DNA from: Symsagittifera roscoffensis
Taxonomy: Eukaryota; Xenacoelomorpha; Acoela; Convolutidae
Assembly: GCF_963678635.1 (NCBI RefSeq)
Contig: NC_087071.1
Coordinates: forward strand, 45,123,095-45,187,094
DNA: 64,000 nucleotides
Direction of reading: 5' to 3'
Notes under the pieces: model-generated
What the model saw: only the letters and a program-made list of their open reading frames with translations
What the model was told of the DNA's origin: nothing
Databases searched by the model: none
Shown here: positions 1 through 10,642 of the stretch, piece by piece
How the letters are laid out: the number at the start of each line of letters is the position of its first letter
How positions within the stretch are numbered: position 1 is the stretch's first letter
Position numbers and translations under genes: made by a program

Positions 1-1832
1 GATTTTTTTGCCTAATTTTTCGGAAATTATCGATTTCCTCAAAAACTACCCATCCAGATTTGGAATTAAGGGTTTAATCGATAGACCAGGTTGTAGGAAA
101 CTCCCCGCACAAGCGGCTGGTCCTTAACTTGCCTAGGGGAAGAGCTATAGACTTAGGAAAAGTCACTTTTTTGACTTTTTTGGCCTTTTTTCAAATCTTT
201 CCGATTTCCTCAAATACTACCCGTCCAGATTTGGGATTAAGGGTTTAATCGATAGACCAGGTTGTAGGAACCCCCCCATGCACAAGCGGCTGGCCCCTAA
301 TTTGCTTAGGGGAAGAGCTATAGACTTAGGAAAAGTCACTTTTTTGATTTTTTTGCCTATTTTTTCGGAAATTATCGATTTCCTCAAAAACTACCCGTCC
401 AGATTTGGGATTAAGGGTTTAATCGATAGACCAGGTTGTAGGAAACTCCCATGCACGAGCGGTTGGTCCCTAATTTGCTTAGGGGAAGAGCTATAGACTT
501 AGGAAAAGTCCTTTTTTTGATTTTTTTGCCTATTTTTTTCGGAAATTATCGATTTCCTCAAAAACTACCCATCCAGATTTGGAATTAAGGGTTTAATCGA
601 TAGACCAGGTTGTAGGAAACTCCCATGCACAAGCGGCTGGTCCCTAATTTGCTTAGGGGTAGAGCTATAGACTTAGGAAAAGTCCTTTTTTTGATTTTTT
701 TGCCTATTTTTTCGGAAATTATCGATTTCCTCAAAAACTACCCATCCAGATTTGGAATTAAGGGTTTAATCGATAGACCAGGTTGTAGGAACCCCCCATG
801 CACAAGCGGCTGGCACCTAATTTGCTTAGGGGAAGAGCTATAGACTTAGGAAAAGTCACTTTTTTGATTTTTTTGCCTATTTTTTCGGAAATTATCGATT
901 TCCTCAAAAACTACCCGTCCAGATTTGGGATTAAGGGTTTTATCGATAGACCAGGTTGTAGGAAACTCCCATGCACGAGCGGCTGGTCCCTAATTTGCTT
1001 AGGGGAAGAGCTATAGACTTAGGAAAAGTCCTTTTTTTGATTTTTTTGCCTTTTTTTTCGGAAATTATCGATTTCCTCAAAAACTACCCATCCAGATTTG
1101 GAATTAAGGGTTTAATCGATAGACCAGGTTGTAGGAAACTCCCATGCACAAGCGGCTGGTCCCTAATTTGCTTAGGGGTAGAGCTATAGACTTAGGAAAA
1201 TTCCTTTTTTTGATTTTTTTGCCTATTTTTTCGGAAATTATCGATTTCCTCAAAAACTACCCATCCAGATTTGGAATTAAGGGTTTAATCGATAGACCAG
1301 GTTGTAGGAAACTCCCCCGCACAAGTAGCTGGTCCCTAACTTGCCTAGGGGAAGAGCTATAGACTTAGGAAAAGTCACTTTTTTGATTTTTTTGCCTATT
1401 TTTTCGGAAATTTTCAATTTCCTCAAAAACTACCCGTCTAGATTTGGGATTAAGGGTTTAATCGATAGACCAGGTTGTAGGAAACTCCCATGCACAAGCG
1501 GCTGGTCTCTAATTTGCTTAGGGGTAGAGCTATAGACTTAGGAAAAGTCCTTTTTTTGATTTTTTTTGCCTATTTTTTCGGAAATTATCGATTTCCTCAA
1601 AAACTACCCATCCAGATTTGGAATTAAGGGTTTAATCGATAGACCAGGTTGTAGGAAACTCCCCCGCACAAGCGGCTGGTCCTTAACTTGCCTAGGGGAA
1701 GAGCTATAGACTTAGGAAAAGTCACTTTTTTGACTTTTTTGGCCTTTTTTCAAATCTTTCCGATTTTCTCAAAAACTACCCGTCCAGATTTGGGATTAAG
1801 GGTTTAACCGATAGACCAGGTTGTAGGAAACA
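1..1832. repeat. 173-bp satellite array with higher-order structure
   Basis: About 10.6 head-to-tail monomers of 173 bp run from the window edge to about 1,832. Each has a T-rich segment, then TTTCGGAAATTATCGATTTC, a CCAGATTTGGRATTAAGGG box and a GATAGACCAGGTTGTAGGAA box. Monomer classes recur every three units (about 519 bp): the ATGCAC starts near 278 and 798 are one class, 452 and 971 a second, 625 and 1,144 a third. The classes are told apart by GAGCGG versus AAGCGG, GGGGAAG versus GGGGTAG, and GTCAC versus GTCCT. Monomers near 105 and 1,663 (nine units apart) share a GACTTTTTTGGCC variant. The monomer length is not a multiple of three, so the 72-residue ORFs in it are not a continuous coding repeat. 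The array continues out of the window. Confidence 0.95.
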
Positions 1833-2059
1833 CCTATGGACTTGAAAAGTTCCTTCATGAAAACTTTTTACCAAAGCGTTACCAATGAATGCATAAGCTT
1901 CTCTTCCACTTTTTTTTGCGTAGGAAGGGCGCTATCGACTTGAGAAACCTGAAATTTTAAAACAATTTTAAAATAATCAATATTAAAATAATCAAACAGG
2001 TCTCTCCAGCTTTCAGCTGGGCCCCTAGTATAGTCTCAGTTTTTAGTCAAATCTGTTTT
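1833..2059. other. No gene seen; satellite flank
   Basis: AT-rich single-copy-looking sequence between the satellite and the first REP-A copy. No reading frame or RNA gene is recognisable. Confidence 0.5.
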
Positions 2060-2720
2060 TAGCCATATTTGCTGAAACAATCATTCGTTCAGCTTTAACG
2101 TATTCATCACAATAAATGACATAACTAGTTGTTCGAGAAGCTTTCAATTAGGATTTCGAAACTGCCCAAAAATAGTTATTTTGAGAAATTATTGGATTTC
2201 CCGAAAAAGATATTTAAAAAAACACTGTTAAATTTGATTTGTTCAAACTTATAATGTCTTATCTTTTTCAAAAACCATCCGTGTAACGTTAACCGCCCTT
2301 CAAGACACGAAAAAACTAAACGTTTTAAGCGTGAAAAAAAAAGGCTCTTTTCCAGGCCCCCTTTCAAATTCAACTTTGAAAAGCTTATTTAACCTTGTCA
2401 TAATGCAATGAAATTTGGCGTGGTGAACAAATCAACAACTGTGAACAGATTTGTTCTTCATACTTTACAGCGTAATATCACGCATTTAGTCGTAATAACA
2501 CGTTTTCAATCAGGATTTCGAAACTGCCCACAAATAGTTATTGTGAGAAGTTAATGGATTTCCCGGAGAAGATATTAAAAAACACTGTTAAACTTAATTT
2601 GTTCAAACTTATGATGTCATATCGTTTTCAAAAACCATCCGTTTAACTTTAACCACCCTTCAAGACACGAAAAAACTAGGAAATGCGGAATTTGATAGCA
2701 CAGATTTAACCATTGTCAGT
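2060..2720. repeat. REP-A dispersed repeat, two adjacent copies, with the empty BEL insertion site
   Basis: The stretch from GACATAACTAGTTGTTCG through CAAAAACCATCCGTGTAACG to CTTCAAGACACGAAAAAACT is found again at 8,590-8,800 and 9,020-9,250. A second partial copy starts near 2,500. The end, GGAATTTGATAGCACAGATT then TAACC (about 2,688-2,711), matches the left flank of the BEL element at 9,276 and continues through the target site without interruption. It is therefore a paralogous empty site. No coding function is seen. Confidence 0.8.
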
Positions 2721-3390
2721 TGAACCTAATAAAAAATCTTAACAAACATTTTTCAGCCAAAATCCTTCATTTACTTCCTGAACATTGAAAAAGACATTCA
2801 ACAATTTCCGGTAATGTGACTTTAATTGTTATTGTTGATATGATGACATTCATCTTAACTGCTTGTTTGATAACTTTTATTGTAGTTGCAGTTGGTGATT
2901 TAGAGCTAATTTAAGCTAATCTTGGCCGTATTCAAAGATTTTTTTAAATATGTAAATAACTATGGTACCGGACTCCGCAAACAACATGCGGATTCCGCCT
3001 ACAGTTGTTGGAGTTAGCGTACAATTACTGATTCCGCTGACTATCGTGAACACCAGGACAGCGCAAAATTACTCCATACATTTACTTTCCGTTTTTTCAA
3101 TCCACCTATTGCTCGGTCGGGTTTTCTTATAATTTAATGTTGATAGTAGTTGATGTTTGGGCTGATATAGGTGGGGAGGGGGTGGGTTGTTAGTGTTTGT
3201 TCCGCATGTTTTAAGATAAAGAAAAGAGCATTGGCCACCCAGCTATGTAATAAAATTGGGTATGGAGTTTGCAATGTATTAAGATACGGAATAGAATTGG
3301 TAAGGTTTTAGACTAATGGTAAGAGATTGGTAAAAAAAGTTTTTTTTTGGTTTTTCTCTAGTTTTTAGAATCTCGGCGCGCCTAATCTAA
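2721..3390. other. No gene seen
   Basis: AT-rich sequence with repeated GATTCCGC-type words around 2,970-3,050 and a G-rich stretch near 3,170. Nothing coding is recognisable. Confidence 0.5.
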
Positions 3391-3429
3391 TTGAAAAATG
3401 TATATCATCAGTGTTCTGATCCAGCCCGA

Positions 3430-4310
3430 CTCAAGATCTCTCAAGGAAGAAGTCGGTTCCGGGGGAGTCTAGGTCTCCAGCTCCTCGCTCATCTGTTCTT
3501 GAGCTACTCTATCAAGATTAAAAGGGCCGCTCGCCCTGGGGGCCTCGTCCACTTCCATCTTCGACTCTGGTCTAGAGCTCTCCATCAGGGGTTCAACTGC
3601 TGTCTTCACTTTACGTTATTTGTCGCTCCCCATTTCCTGCTATCTTCTCTGCAGTCGCTCAAGTTCCAATTTGCTGTGGTCTCCTGCACCATCTGGGTTT
3701 GTTCCAACTCGGCTTTCAAAAAACCCGAGTCTCTCTCAAGTACGGTTTTGTCCCTTTCAAGAGCAACTTGGTCCCTGTCAAGCGCAGCTTTATCCCTTTC
3801 AGAAGCAGCCTGATTCCTATCAAGAGCAGCTTGATCACGTTCCTTCTGGGCCTTGTCCAACTCAGTGCTTAGTTTACCGATGCCCGGATATGCCTCATCC
3901 ATCTGTTGAGATCGTATGATTGAAGAGGCTTTGCTGCTGGACTGAGCCCCGGTCCTTGTGGCTGGCCTGGCTGGGAGGGGAAACTCCCCAGTAACCTACT
4001 CAGTAGTGTTGCTAAAGCCAGGTTTTCTAGCCGAGTCGAATCCTCTCAAGCCTTCATCGGTATTCCATCACAGCCATCTTGTCTGCTCCTGGTTTGATAT
4101 TCCGTCTGGCGTATAGCCCACCATCAGCATCGCTTCTGTCGCCGACTTCCTGCCTTCTCCATGAGATTCTAGCTTCAAGATGGCAATCAGCATCCCTGCC
4201 ATTCTCTCGTCCACCTGAGAGTGGTCCAGATCCCTTAGGTGCCTGTACAACTCGTCAAGCGCGGGCTTCTTCAGCGGCGCTGGCATCAACTTCCAGAAAC
4301 GATCAGCCAT
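3430..4310 (-). pseudogene. Ty3/gypsy-type gag, 5' part, frameshifted
   Basis: Starts at an ATG at 4,310 (MADRFWKLMPAPLKKP), 240 bp downstream of a primer-binding site, in the usual gag position. The first frame stops near 4,068. A second frame carries a Gln/Pro-rich stretch (PSQPGQPQGPG, about 3,990-3,950). A third carries a strongly charged coiled coil at 3,902-3,606 built on ERDQAALDRNQAASERDKAA-type heptads. Between the frames are at least two frameshifts, so the gene is broken. The coiled coil suggests a self-assembly region; this is inference. The gag of copy 2 in this window keeps a different, more C-terminal part, so the two cannot be compared directly. Confidence 0.55.
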
Positions 4311-4550
4311 AATTGGAGATTGTTGAGTACCTAAGAGAATACCTTACCATATTACCACTCAAGAAAATACCTTACCAGATTATCACTCAAAAAAACTACT
4401 GTACCAAATTATTACTCTAGAAAAACCGGACTGCAGCATGAATTACTGGATACTCACTGATGCTCTTCCTTTTGAACTCTGTCGTCTCCATTTGATTCTT
4501 GTTGATTATCTATCAAAATCAATCTGAGAACAAAATAGAGTTTTAAACTC

Positions 4551-4568
4551 GTCCATTTCTTGTCACCA
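4551..4568 (-). other. Primer-binding site of gypsy copy 1
   Basis: On the minus strand TGGTGACAAGAAATGGAC follows the LTR end after about two bases. A TGG start just inside the LTR is the mark of a tRNA-primed minus-strand site. The same sequence is at 18,421-18,438. I do not assign the tRNA. Confidence 0.65.
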
Positions 4569-4570
4569 AT

Positions 4571-5044
4571 TTAATCGCCCGCCACAAGTTTCTAAAATTT
4601 CATTTAAACAGTCTTGATAAAATTATTTTTTCGTCAGTCAGCCCATTACTTATCCCAGTGAGCTAAGCATCATACTTGCTTTCGTCATTTCAAAAGTTTA
4701 TTTTAAAAAAAAATCATGCAGATCTGTTTTTAATTTAGCACCATGCAATTTGGATTGGTATACTAGTCTGATTGTCATGCTATTTAGATTTAAACCTTAA
4801 TTTCTGCTGTGTACCGCCCCCACCCTTTAACTCAAGATCCTCGTGTTCACTCAAGACCAAAGCCTTAACTGAAGATTTTTGTATCCTTGTATCCACTCGA
4901 GACTCAAGTAAAGCTCAGGTAAATTTTTTTTATAGATGTACCGTTGTTCCCGTTTCCGCAAAGTCCACGTGCAGGATAGTATACAGCTGTTTGGGTTCAA
5001 CCTGCCTGTATTCGGATCGTAAACAGTTATCGAGACTTATATTA
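4571..5044 (-). repeat. LTR of Ty3/gypsy copy 1
   Basis: About 475 bp, highly similar to 18,439-18,915. It is bounded on its 3' side by the primer-binding site and on its 5' side by a purine tract (GTGGAAAGGGGGG, minus strand, about 5,045-5,058). It contains a TATAAA-like word near 4,930 and an AATAAA-like word near 4,700 on the minus strand. Integrase lies before it and a gag start after it, so one LTR is shared by two partial elements. Exact ends are uncertain by a few bases. Confidence 0.65.
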
Positions 5045-5118
5045 CCCCCCTTTCCACTAGAAACTCCCTTAGCAGCGTCAAGGCCAGTGCCACATGTTCA
5101 GGGTCCACCACGTTCCTC

Positions 5119-5861
5119 TCACTGACCGTCGTCACCTAAAAGCACGAGTATTGCCTGGCCCTTGTAAAACGACGTTGGGAACGCCGCCAGGCCTCCCAAT
5201 CCTGATCTCTGCCTGAACAGGAACTCCACTTTTTGGAACTTTTTTTTGAAATCAGCCTCTAGTTTGGTGTTGAAGCTCATATCTGCTAGTATGCAGATTG
5301 CACTGGTCCTCTCTGACAAATTGAAATCACTGTCCGTGATCAAGATATTCTCCGATTTTTCATTTGGTATCACAAACTTGGTCTTGAATTTTTTTTCCAA
5401 GGGTAAGCTCAACTTCCTCCTGCTCCAGTTCCAATCAACAGATTTCTCTCGATTCCCTGAGTTTCTTTGTCTTCAAACTTTCGGTGTGGGTAAGTCCTAC
5501 CCCCACTCGCCGGACAAAAATATTTATCAACGTCCACGTCGATGGTGCAGAGCTCAAGTTATCTGATGGTATATCTAATGGTCGGTCCATCACTGTCCAG
5601 CCAAACAATGAGCTTTTTTCCTTTATGTGTTTTGGCTGCGGATATGTCGACTTATTGATTGCTTTGTCTCTCATTTTTGTCGCCTGGCAGGCCATGTATC
5701 CACTCTAGAGTCCTCAAGTTTGTGTAATCCCTTTTTTCCGTTTCGCTCTGTTTTAGATCCATTTCTTGTTCTGGCACAGTGTGATCCTCCTGCCAGAAGT
5801 CTTCATTATCGTTAACGATCTGCCACTCTTTTTCCAAGACTAAGTCACCCATGCTCAGCAA
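5119..5861 (-). pseudogene. 3' terminal ORFs of gypsy copy 1
   Basis: Two frames (5,861-5,435, overlapping readings, and 5,412-5,119) lie between the integrase tail and the LTR. They are near-identical to 18,990-19,557 in copy 2. The last ends in VLLGDDGQ about 60 bp before the purine tract. An acidic, Gln/Glu-rich composition precedes a possible small C-terminal domain with ENILITDSDFNLSERTSAIC. I recognise no family. Conservation of both frames in two copies suggests this region was coding in the parent element. It could be a pol extension or a third ORF. Confidence 0.45.
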
Positions 5862-5915
5862 GTCTGCCCCTATCTCGTATGGTTTAATCTTGTCAATTAA
5901 GAAGTCATCACCATA

Positions 5916-6300
5916 TCAATTGTATCTCAGGCTGGTATTTTTGTGCCCGCCTCTCCTTGTCTCCGTGGTCATGAGCTTGTATGGTTCTATCCACTCTGGC
6001 ATATCGTTCTGATCAGGTTCATTCAAATCCTCTTCTGCAAAAGAGCCTTCATTCGAGAGGACTTCTATCTTTTCCTTGTCAATCATGCTCGTGTTTTTCG
6101 ATGCCATCATTCTTCTCTCTGGTGCCATTCTCGTTAAACTCACATGCCGGTTCCACTATCAGGTCTTCCAGTCCTTCCATGTTCTGATTCACGCACCAAC
6201 TCTCCGGTGAGGGGACATCAGTCTTCAGATTTTCATAGTTCGCGGCGCGCCTTGTGCTCAGACGGTAGAACCGACCCGGCTGGTGGTATTCTGTTATCAT
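5916..6300 (-). pseudogene. Integrase C-terminal tail, gypsy copy 1
   Basis: Overlapping frames carry GRFYRLSTRRAANYENLKTD, PSPESWCV, EPAC and NGTREKND, which read as the chromodomain-less C-terminal extension of a Ty3/gypsy integrase. The same text is found at 19,941-20,162. A frame change occurs near 6,110. The family assignment rests on memory of the motif order. Confidence 0.55.
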
Positions 6301-6312
6301 AAATGGTCCACT

Positions 6313-6995
6313 TTATTTCTTTGATAACTTCTGAGTTCCCTTTGGAGGGATGACATTCTGAAACACCGAGACATTTGCTTGTAGTTTTCTCTCATTGTTC
6401 TTTTTCCGTTTTCTCATCTGCGCTTGGGCTGTGTTTCTTCTAGACATTTCTTTCAATTCTTGTTGTCTTTTAATCGCCTCCCTCACGTAGGCTTGGAGTG
6501 AAGTCTTTTGCCCCTCAATTTCTGGGAAGAAAACTTTTATTGGCATTGCCCTTTCCATACCTGTAAGCATCATGAAAGGACTGAACCCCGTTGTCGAGTG
6601 TTGTGTGATGTTGTATGCTACCAACTCTTGCTGCAAGTACTTATCCCAATACGTCATGTACTTCGAGCAGTACACTCTAAGCATATTCACGAATGTCCTA
6701 TTTTGCCTTTCCACTAGTCCATTCGTCTTTGGGTGTTAAATCGTCGAGTGTGCTTGGGTAATTTGAGATCTTTTCATCAACTCTAACGTCAGATCCCAAC
6801 GAACGTCTCCCCGTTGTCTGTTTGAAAGGTCTTGGAACAACCGTATCTTGAGATCCAGTGTTTGATTAAGTGATTGCAAGTTTCTTCCGCAGAGACCGTT
6901 TGACACGGTACTGCTTCCGCAAGTTTCGTGAAGTGGTCTATGATTAGTGGGCCGTTTTTTCTTAATTGAAGTTCAAATGTGGGAGGAGGAGTGGA
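6313..6995 (-). pseudogene. Ty3/gypsy integrase core and C-terminal part, copy 1, truncated
   Basis: Minus-strand frames give LIIDHFTKLAEAVPCQ followed by FQTDNGETFVG (second core Asp in TDNG) and then, after a frame break near 6,735, VERQNRTFVNML (third acidic residue, Glu) and QHSTTGFSPFMMLTG. This is the DDE integrase order. The first core Asp is in IIDHF. Upstream of about 6,995 the sequence changes abruptly into a REP-A-like repeat, so the zinc domain, reverse transcriptase and protease are missing. The integrase would insert element cDNA; this copy is inactive. Confidence 0.8.
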
Positions 6996-7345
6996 AAGAA
7001 GCTGACTCTTTTCCTTTTTCGCGCCACCTTTGAATTTCAATTTTGTAATTAACAAATTTACAGTGTTATCATGAATTTAAACTTGGCATGGTGAACAAAC
7101 AAAAAATTGTGATAGATTTGAAATTCATAGCGTATTGTTAATTGTGCTGAATGGTGGGGAGGGGGCCTCACACGAGTATCAACTTTATAGTGTAACTAAT
7201 GGATTTACAAGGTTTATTATGATGACTAAATATGATTATCATGGCCTTATTAGTCCGTGTGCCAAATTTAGTTTAAAAATTATGAACAGATTCTTCATTT
7301 CTATAACTTTGCAGGTGAGAGCAAAAGGAAACAGAGCCGGTCACT
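6996..7345. repeat. REP-A-like dispersed repeat fragment
   Basis: CTTTTCC..TTTGAATTTCAATTTTG, then GGCATGGTGAACAAAC and, further on, TTATAGTGTAACTAATGG and CCTTATTAGTCCGTGTGCC, match diverged REP-A copies at 2,350-2,450, 8,750-8,820 and 33,500-33,620. It truncates gypsy copy 1. Confidence 0.55.
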
Positions 7346-8589
7346 GGAATAAAAAATACAAGTCTCTAAACATGTTCTAAGTTTTAAGTGCTTTTACTTA
7401 GAATTTTTCCGTGGATTCTGGGTGCAAAAAGTTTTGAACAAAAAGGTTGTCGACAAAATAATTGTGTCATGGAATCGGAGCAAGCATATCTTGCAAGTTG
7501 ATCTAGATTCCGCAAAAGTAAACGGGTTCCGCAAAATTTAGCGGTTCCCGAAAATCTGTTTTTTGTACAGTGAAATATTTTGGCGCGTGCTAACTATAAC
7601 AATTAAGTATTAAAAAAATTAACTATCGCTACCTAAACTTGAACTAAAAAAATATTGTCTCAGTTTTTAGACAAATCTTGACTTTTCCGAAATCCGGAAG
7701 ATACATATCGACGGAAAATAAAACTAAGTCCTAAGACGACTGGCTAACGTCTAAACAGAGCTTTATATGCTTTTCACCGTCTCTACCAAGCCAGTATTTT
7801 TTGGTGGTCTTTTCTAACATCGGGTCGACAAAAACGTTACTGCTTTCGGCTTCGGTCAAAACACTCAAATTAACTAGATTACATGCAGAAATAGTGAGCT
7901 TATGGCTGGGTCTCAGTATTCCCAGACCACGAGGTCACTAAAAACAGGGCTACTACTATTTATTATATTACTATTGTTTTTGTTCAGTAGATAAAAATCA
8001 TCATCTCCATCGAAGATGGATCAACCCTTTCTCCCAACTCCTAGCTTCTCATCCTTATCAAAATGAATCTAGTTGTTAATTAAATTCAACTCAGGATATG
8101 ACAGGAAGCTAAAAGTTTATATAAAAGGATAAAAGTTTCAGTCCCGAAACACTTCCGGATTCTTGAATCCACTGAATCAAGCACGTTAAACTTGACTTTT
8201 CCGAAATCCGGAAGGCTGTCTTCCACCCCTCACCGTTGTTCGCAACGGCCTTGCAACTATTGTAGCGACACAATAGTTGCAACTCGGAACGTTCCCTGTC
8301 AACTTCTTGATTTGTTGTCGTTTCTTGACCACAATTTCCGTTCTTCTCGCAATCGCTACTAATGTTGTTCTGTTTTCTTTTAGCTTTTCTGCCAAAAGGG
8401 CCGTTTCTGACGTTTCTCAGAAATATTACATCATCACTTCGAAAATTTAAAACTTTAAAATACGGGAATATCCTGACCTTCACCGTTCTGCTAATCATCC
8501 GAATAACGTCGTTAATCCTTCAAAATCATTAACTCGGAAAGTTCACTGCTAAAATTTCGAAATCTGCAGAGATTGCATTTTGGCACATT
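7346..8589. other. Unassigned sequence with a 32-nt perfect hairpin
   Basis: No recognisable gene. A minus-strand open stretch (8,498-8,109) has no family resemblance that I can see. The word CTTGACTTTTCCGAAATCCG is present twice (7,679 and 8,189). A perfect 13-bp inverted repeat with a 6-nt loop is at 8,251-8,282. Confidence 0.5.
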
Positions 8590-9275
8590 CTGGTCGAATG
8601 TCACAAAACTTGATTTGTTCAAACTTATGATGTCTTATCTTTTTCAAAAACCATCCGTGTAACATTAACCGCCCTTCAAGACACGAAAAAAACACCAAAC
8701 GTTTTAAGCGTGAACAAAAAAAGAGGCTCTTTTCCAGTTCCCCCTTTTCAAATTCAACTTTGAAAAGCTTATTTAACCTTGTCATAATGCAATGAAATGT
8801 GGCGTGGTGAACGAATCAATAACTGTGAACAGATTTGTTCTTCATACCTTACAGCGTAACATCACGCATTTAGCCGTAATAACACGTAAAACAAACATAA
8901 AACGCGGTATTTAGAAAGGGTGGGGGAAGGACTGGAAAAGAGCCAGAAAAGACTATCGCTAGTCTAATAATTAGGAAATACGGAATTTAATAGCACAGAT
9001 TTTGGTAGAACTTTTTGTTCAGCTATAATTTCTTCATCACAATAAATGACATAACTAGTTGTTCGAAAAGTTTTCAATTAGGATTTCGAAACTGCCCACA
9101 AATAGTTATTGTGAGAAATAATGGATTTCCCGAAAAAGATACTAAAAAAAATACTGTTAAACTTGATTTGTTCAAACTTATGATGCCTTATCTTTTTCAA
9201 AAACCATCCGTGTAACGTTAACCGCCCTTCAAGAACGAAAAAACTAGGAAATGCGGAATTTGATAGCACAGATTT
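8590..9275. repeat. REP-A dispersed repeat, two copies, left flank of the BEL element
   Basis: Contains TTGATTTGTTCAAACTTATG, CAAAAACCATCCGTGTAAC and CTTCAAGACACGAAAAA twice, as in 2,060-2,720. The second copy is cut at GATTT (9,271-9,275), the target-site duplication of the BEL element. Confidence 0.8.
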
Positions 9276-9772
9276 TGTTTCCACCTGTGTTCGGTCTGTG
9301 GTGGGTTGGTCGAGTATATCGTCGGTCTGTAGATTGGCTGTATGTATCTCGATTGAGAACACGATTGTTCAATACATATATATTTTTCCTTCAATAATTA
9401 TTGAAAATCAGTAAGAGGAAACAACGGAATAATATCTGTTTCGGAACAAAATTATCAAGTTTTAAACGAAATCGAAATCGAAAGCGACTTTATTGTCACT
9501 ACTTTTGCAAATAAGTGGGGGTTTTCACGCTTGCCAGAAGTTAGAAGTCAATTCTGGCCAACGTCTAATTAAGTTCGTGTCCAGAGCATCATTTAAAAAC
9601 AAGTTTGACACATTTTTTATCCGGTTGAAATCAAGTGTATTCCAAGTTTTTAGTAGTAAAATACTTGGAATGACCGGGATTCGAACCGGCGACCTTTCGG
9701 TTTCAGGTCAACTACGTTACCGCTAGAATAGCTGGTCTTGATATGCTTTCATTTTAGTTTCAATCTTGACCA
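9276..9772 (-). repeat. 3' LTR of the BEL element
   Basis: 497 bp, minus strand TGGTCAAGATTG...GGTGGAAACA, with TG/CA ends. It is homologous to 17,753-18,265. A partly purine tract (GGGGCCCGAGGA, minus strand) lies just before it. It contains the tRNA-like segment listed separately. Confidence 0.9.
9666..9738 (-). promoter_or_regulatory. tRNA-like segment inside the BEL 3' LTR
   Basis: On the minus strand the LTR holds CTAGCGGTAACG (A-box-like), a GACCT...AGGTC anticodon-stem-like pair, and GGTTCGAATCC (exact B-box core), ending in TTCCA. The acceptor and T stems do not pair fully and the anticodon loop is too long, so it is not a functional tRNA gene. It could act as an internal RNA polymerase III promoter or be a captured tRNA-derived SINE head. 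Confidence 0.55.
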
Positions 9773-10588
9773 TCCTCGGGCCCCAACGGAGCGAGAACTG
9801 GGGCGAGTTTAACAAGAGGTCGGGTTAAATCTCCTGTTGCGGTTTTAAGGAGTTCGGAACGGGCGGTAGCGTCTTTGCCATAGTTAGGCGTTTTGACGCA
9901 AGCGAGAGGGGAGTAACCACGCGGGCTACTATCCTCGACGATCCAAACAAGATCTCCGGCTTTGAGTTCTTGTTCGGTAGATGTGTGCCATTTACGGCGT
10001 TTGTTGAGAGTCGGAACGTACTGCGTAGCCATCTAGTCCAAATGGCATTAGCGTATCCTTGTGCGCGAAGATAACGCTTTCGATGATCGAAATGTTCGTC
10101 CGTCGCAATCGACGGGAAACTAACTGAGCACTGGCCTATCAAGAAGTGATTTGGCGTTAAAGCCTCAATCTCATTCGGGTCACTGCTTACCGCTGTAATG
10201 GGACGCGCATTGAGGGACTGTTCCACCAGACAAAATGTGGTCTGGAGTACCTCGTCGGTTAATTTACGGGGAGTGAGGATGGAGTAGAAAACTCTCTTGC
10301 AACTACGTACAAGACGTTCCCAAGAGCCACCATGATGTGGTGAAGATGGTGGGTTATACTTCCATTCGATGCCTTTGTGGACAAGAGGAGCGGGCGCAAG
10401 ATCATTCCATGCTCGAGTACACAGAAGAAGCTCTTTCTCTGCACAAAGTTTGTACCATTATCGGACCAAATTTTTGATGGAGTTCCTCGTCTAGCGATGA
10501 ATCGTTCTACTCCCATGACACAGGAGCTTGAATCCATTGATGGTACGACTTCAATATGGATGGCCCTAGTGGTCAAACAAGTGAACAA
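9760..10588 (-). pseudogene. BEL/Pao integrase core and C-terminal domain
   Basis: Frames at 10,588-10,259, 10,226-9,825 and 10,032-9,760 read in order: LTTRAIHIEVV with a nearby Asp, SDNGTNFV (second Asp), a His-Gly block upstream of LNARPIT (third acidic residue region, displaced by a frameshift), TPNHFLIGQ, and RKWHTSTEQELKAGDLVWIV, the DUF5641-like C-terminal domain. At least two frameshifts (near 10,430 and 10,080) break it. The product would integrate the element's cDNA. Confidence 0.85.
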
Positions 10589-10642
10589 AAACGCCCAACG
10601 TTTCTCCGAACTCCTACGGATAGTTACGTGAAAGGGTCCGAA

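Noticed and set aside
278..1535. Series of 72-residue ORFs in the first 1.5 kb
   Set aside because: They recur once per 173-bp monomer, overlap each other out of phase and track the satellite; there is no sign of a coding repeat.
3391..3919. Plus-strand ORFs of 140 and 99 residues
   Set aside because: They are shadows of the minus-strand coiled-coil gag; composition and context support the minus strand.
9666..9738. Functional tRNA gene
   Set aside because: A- and B-box cores are good, but the acceptor and T stems do not pair properly and the anticodon loop is 9 nt; it also sits within an LTR in both copies.
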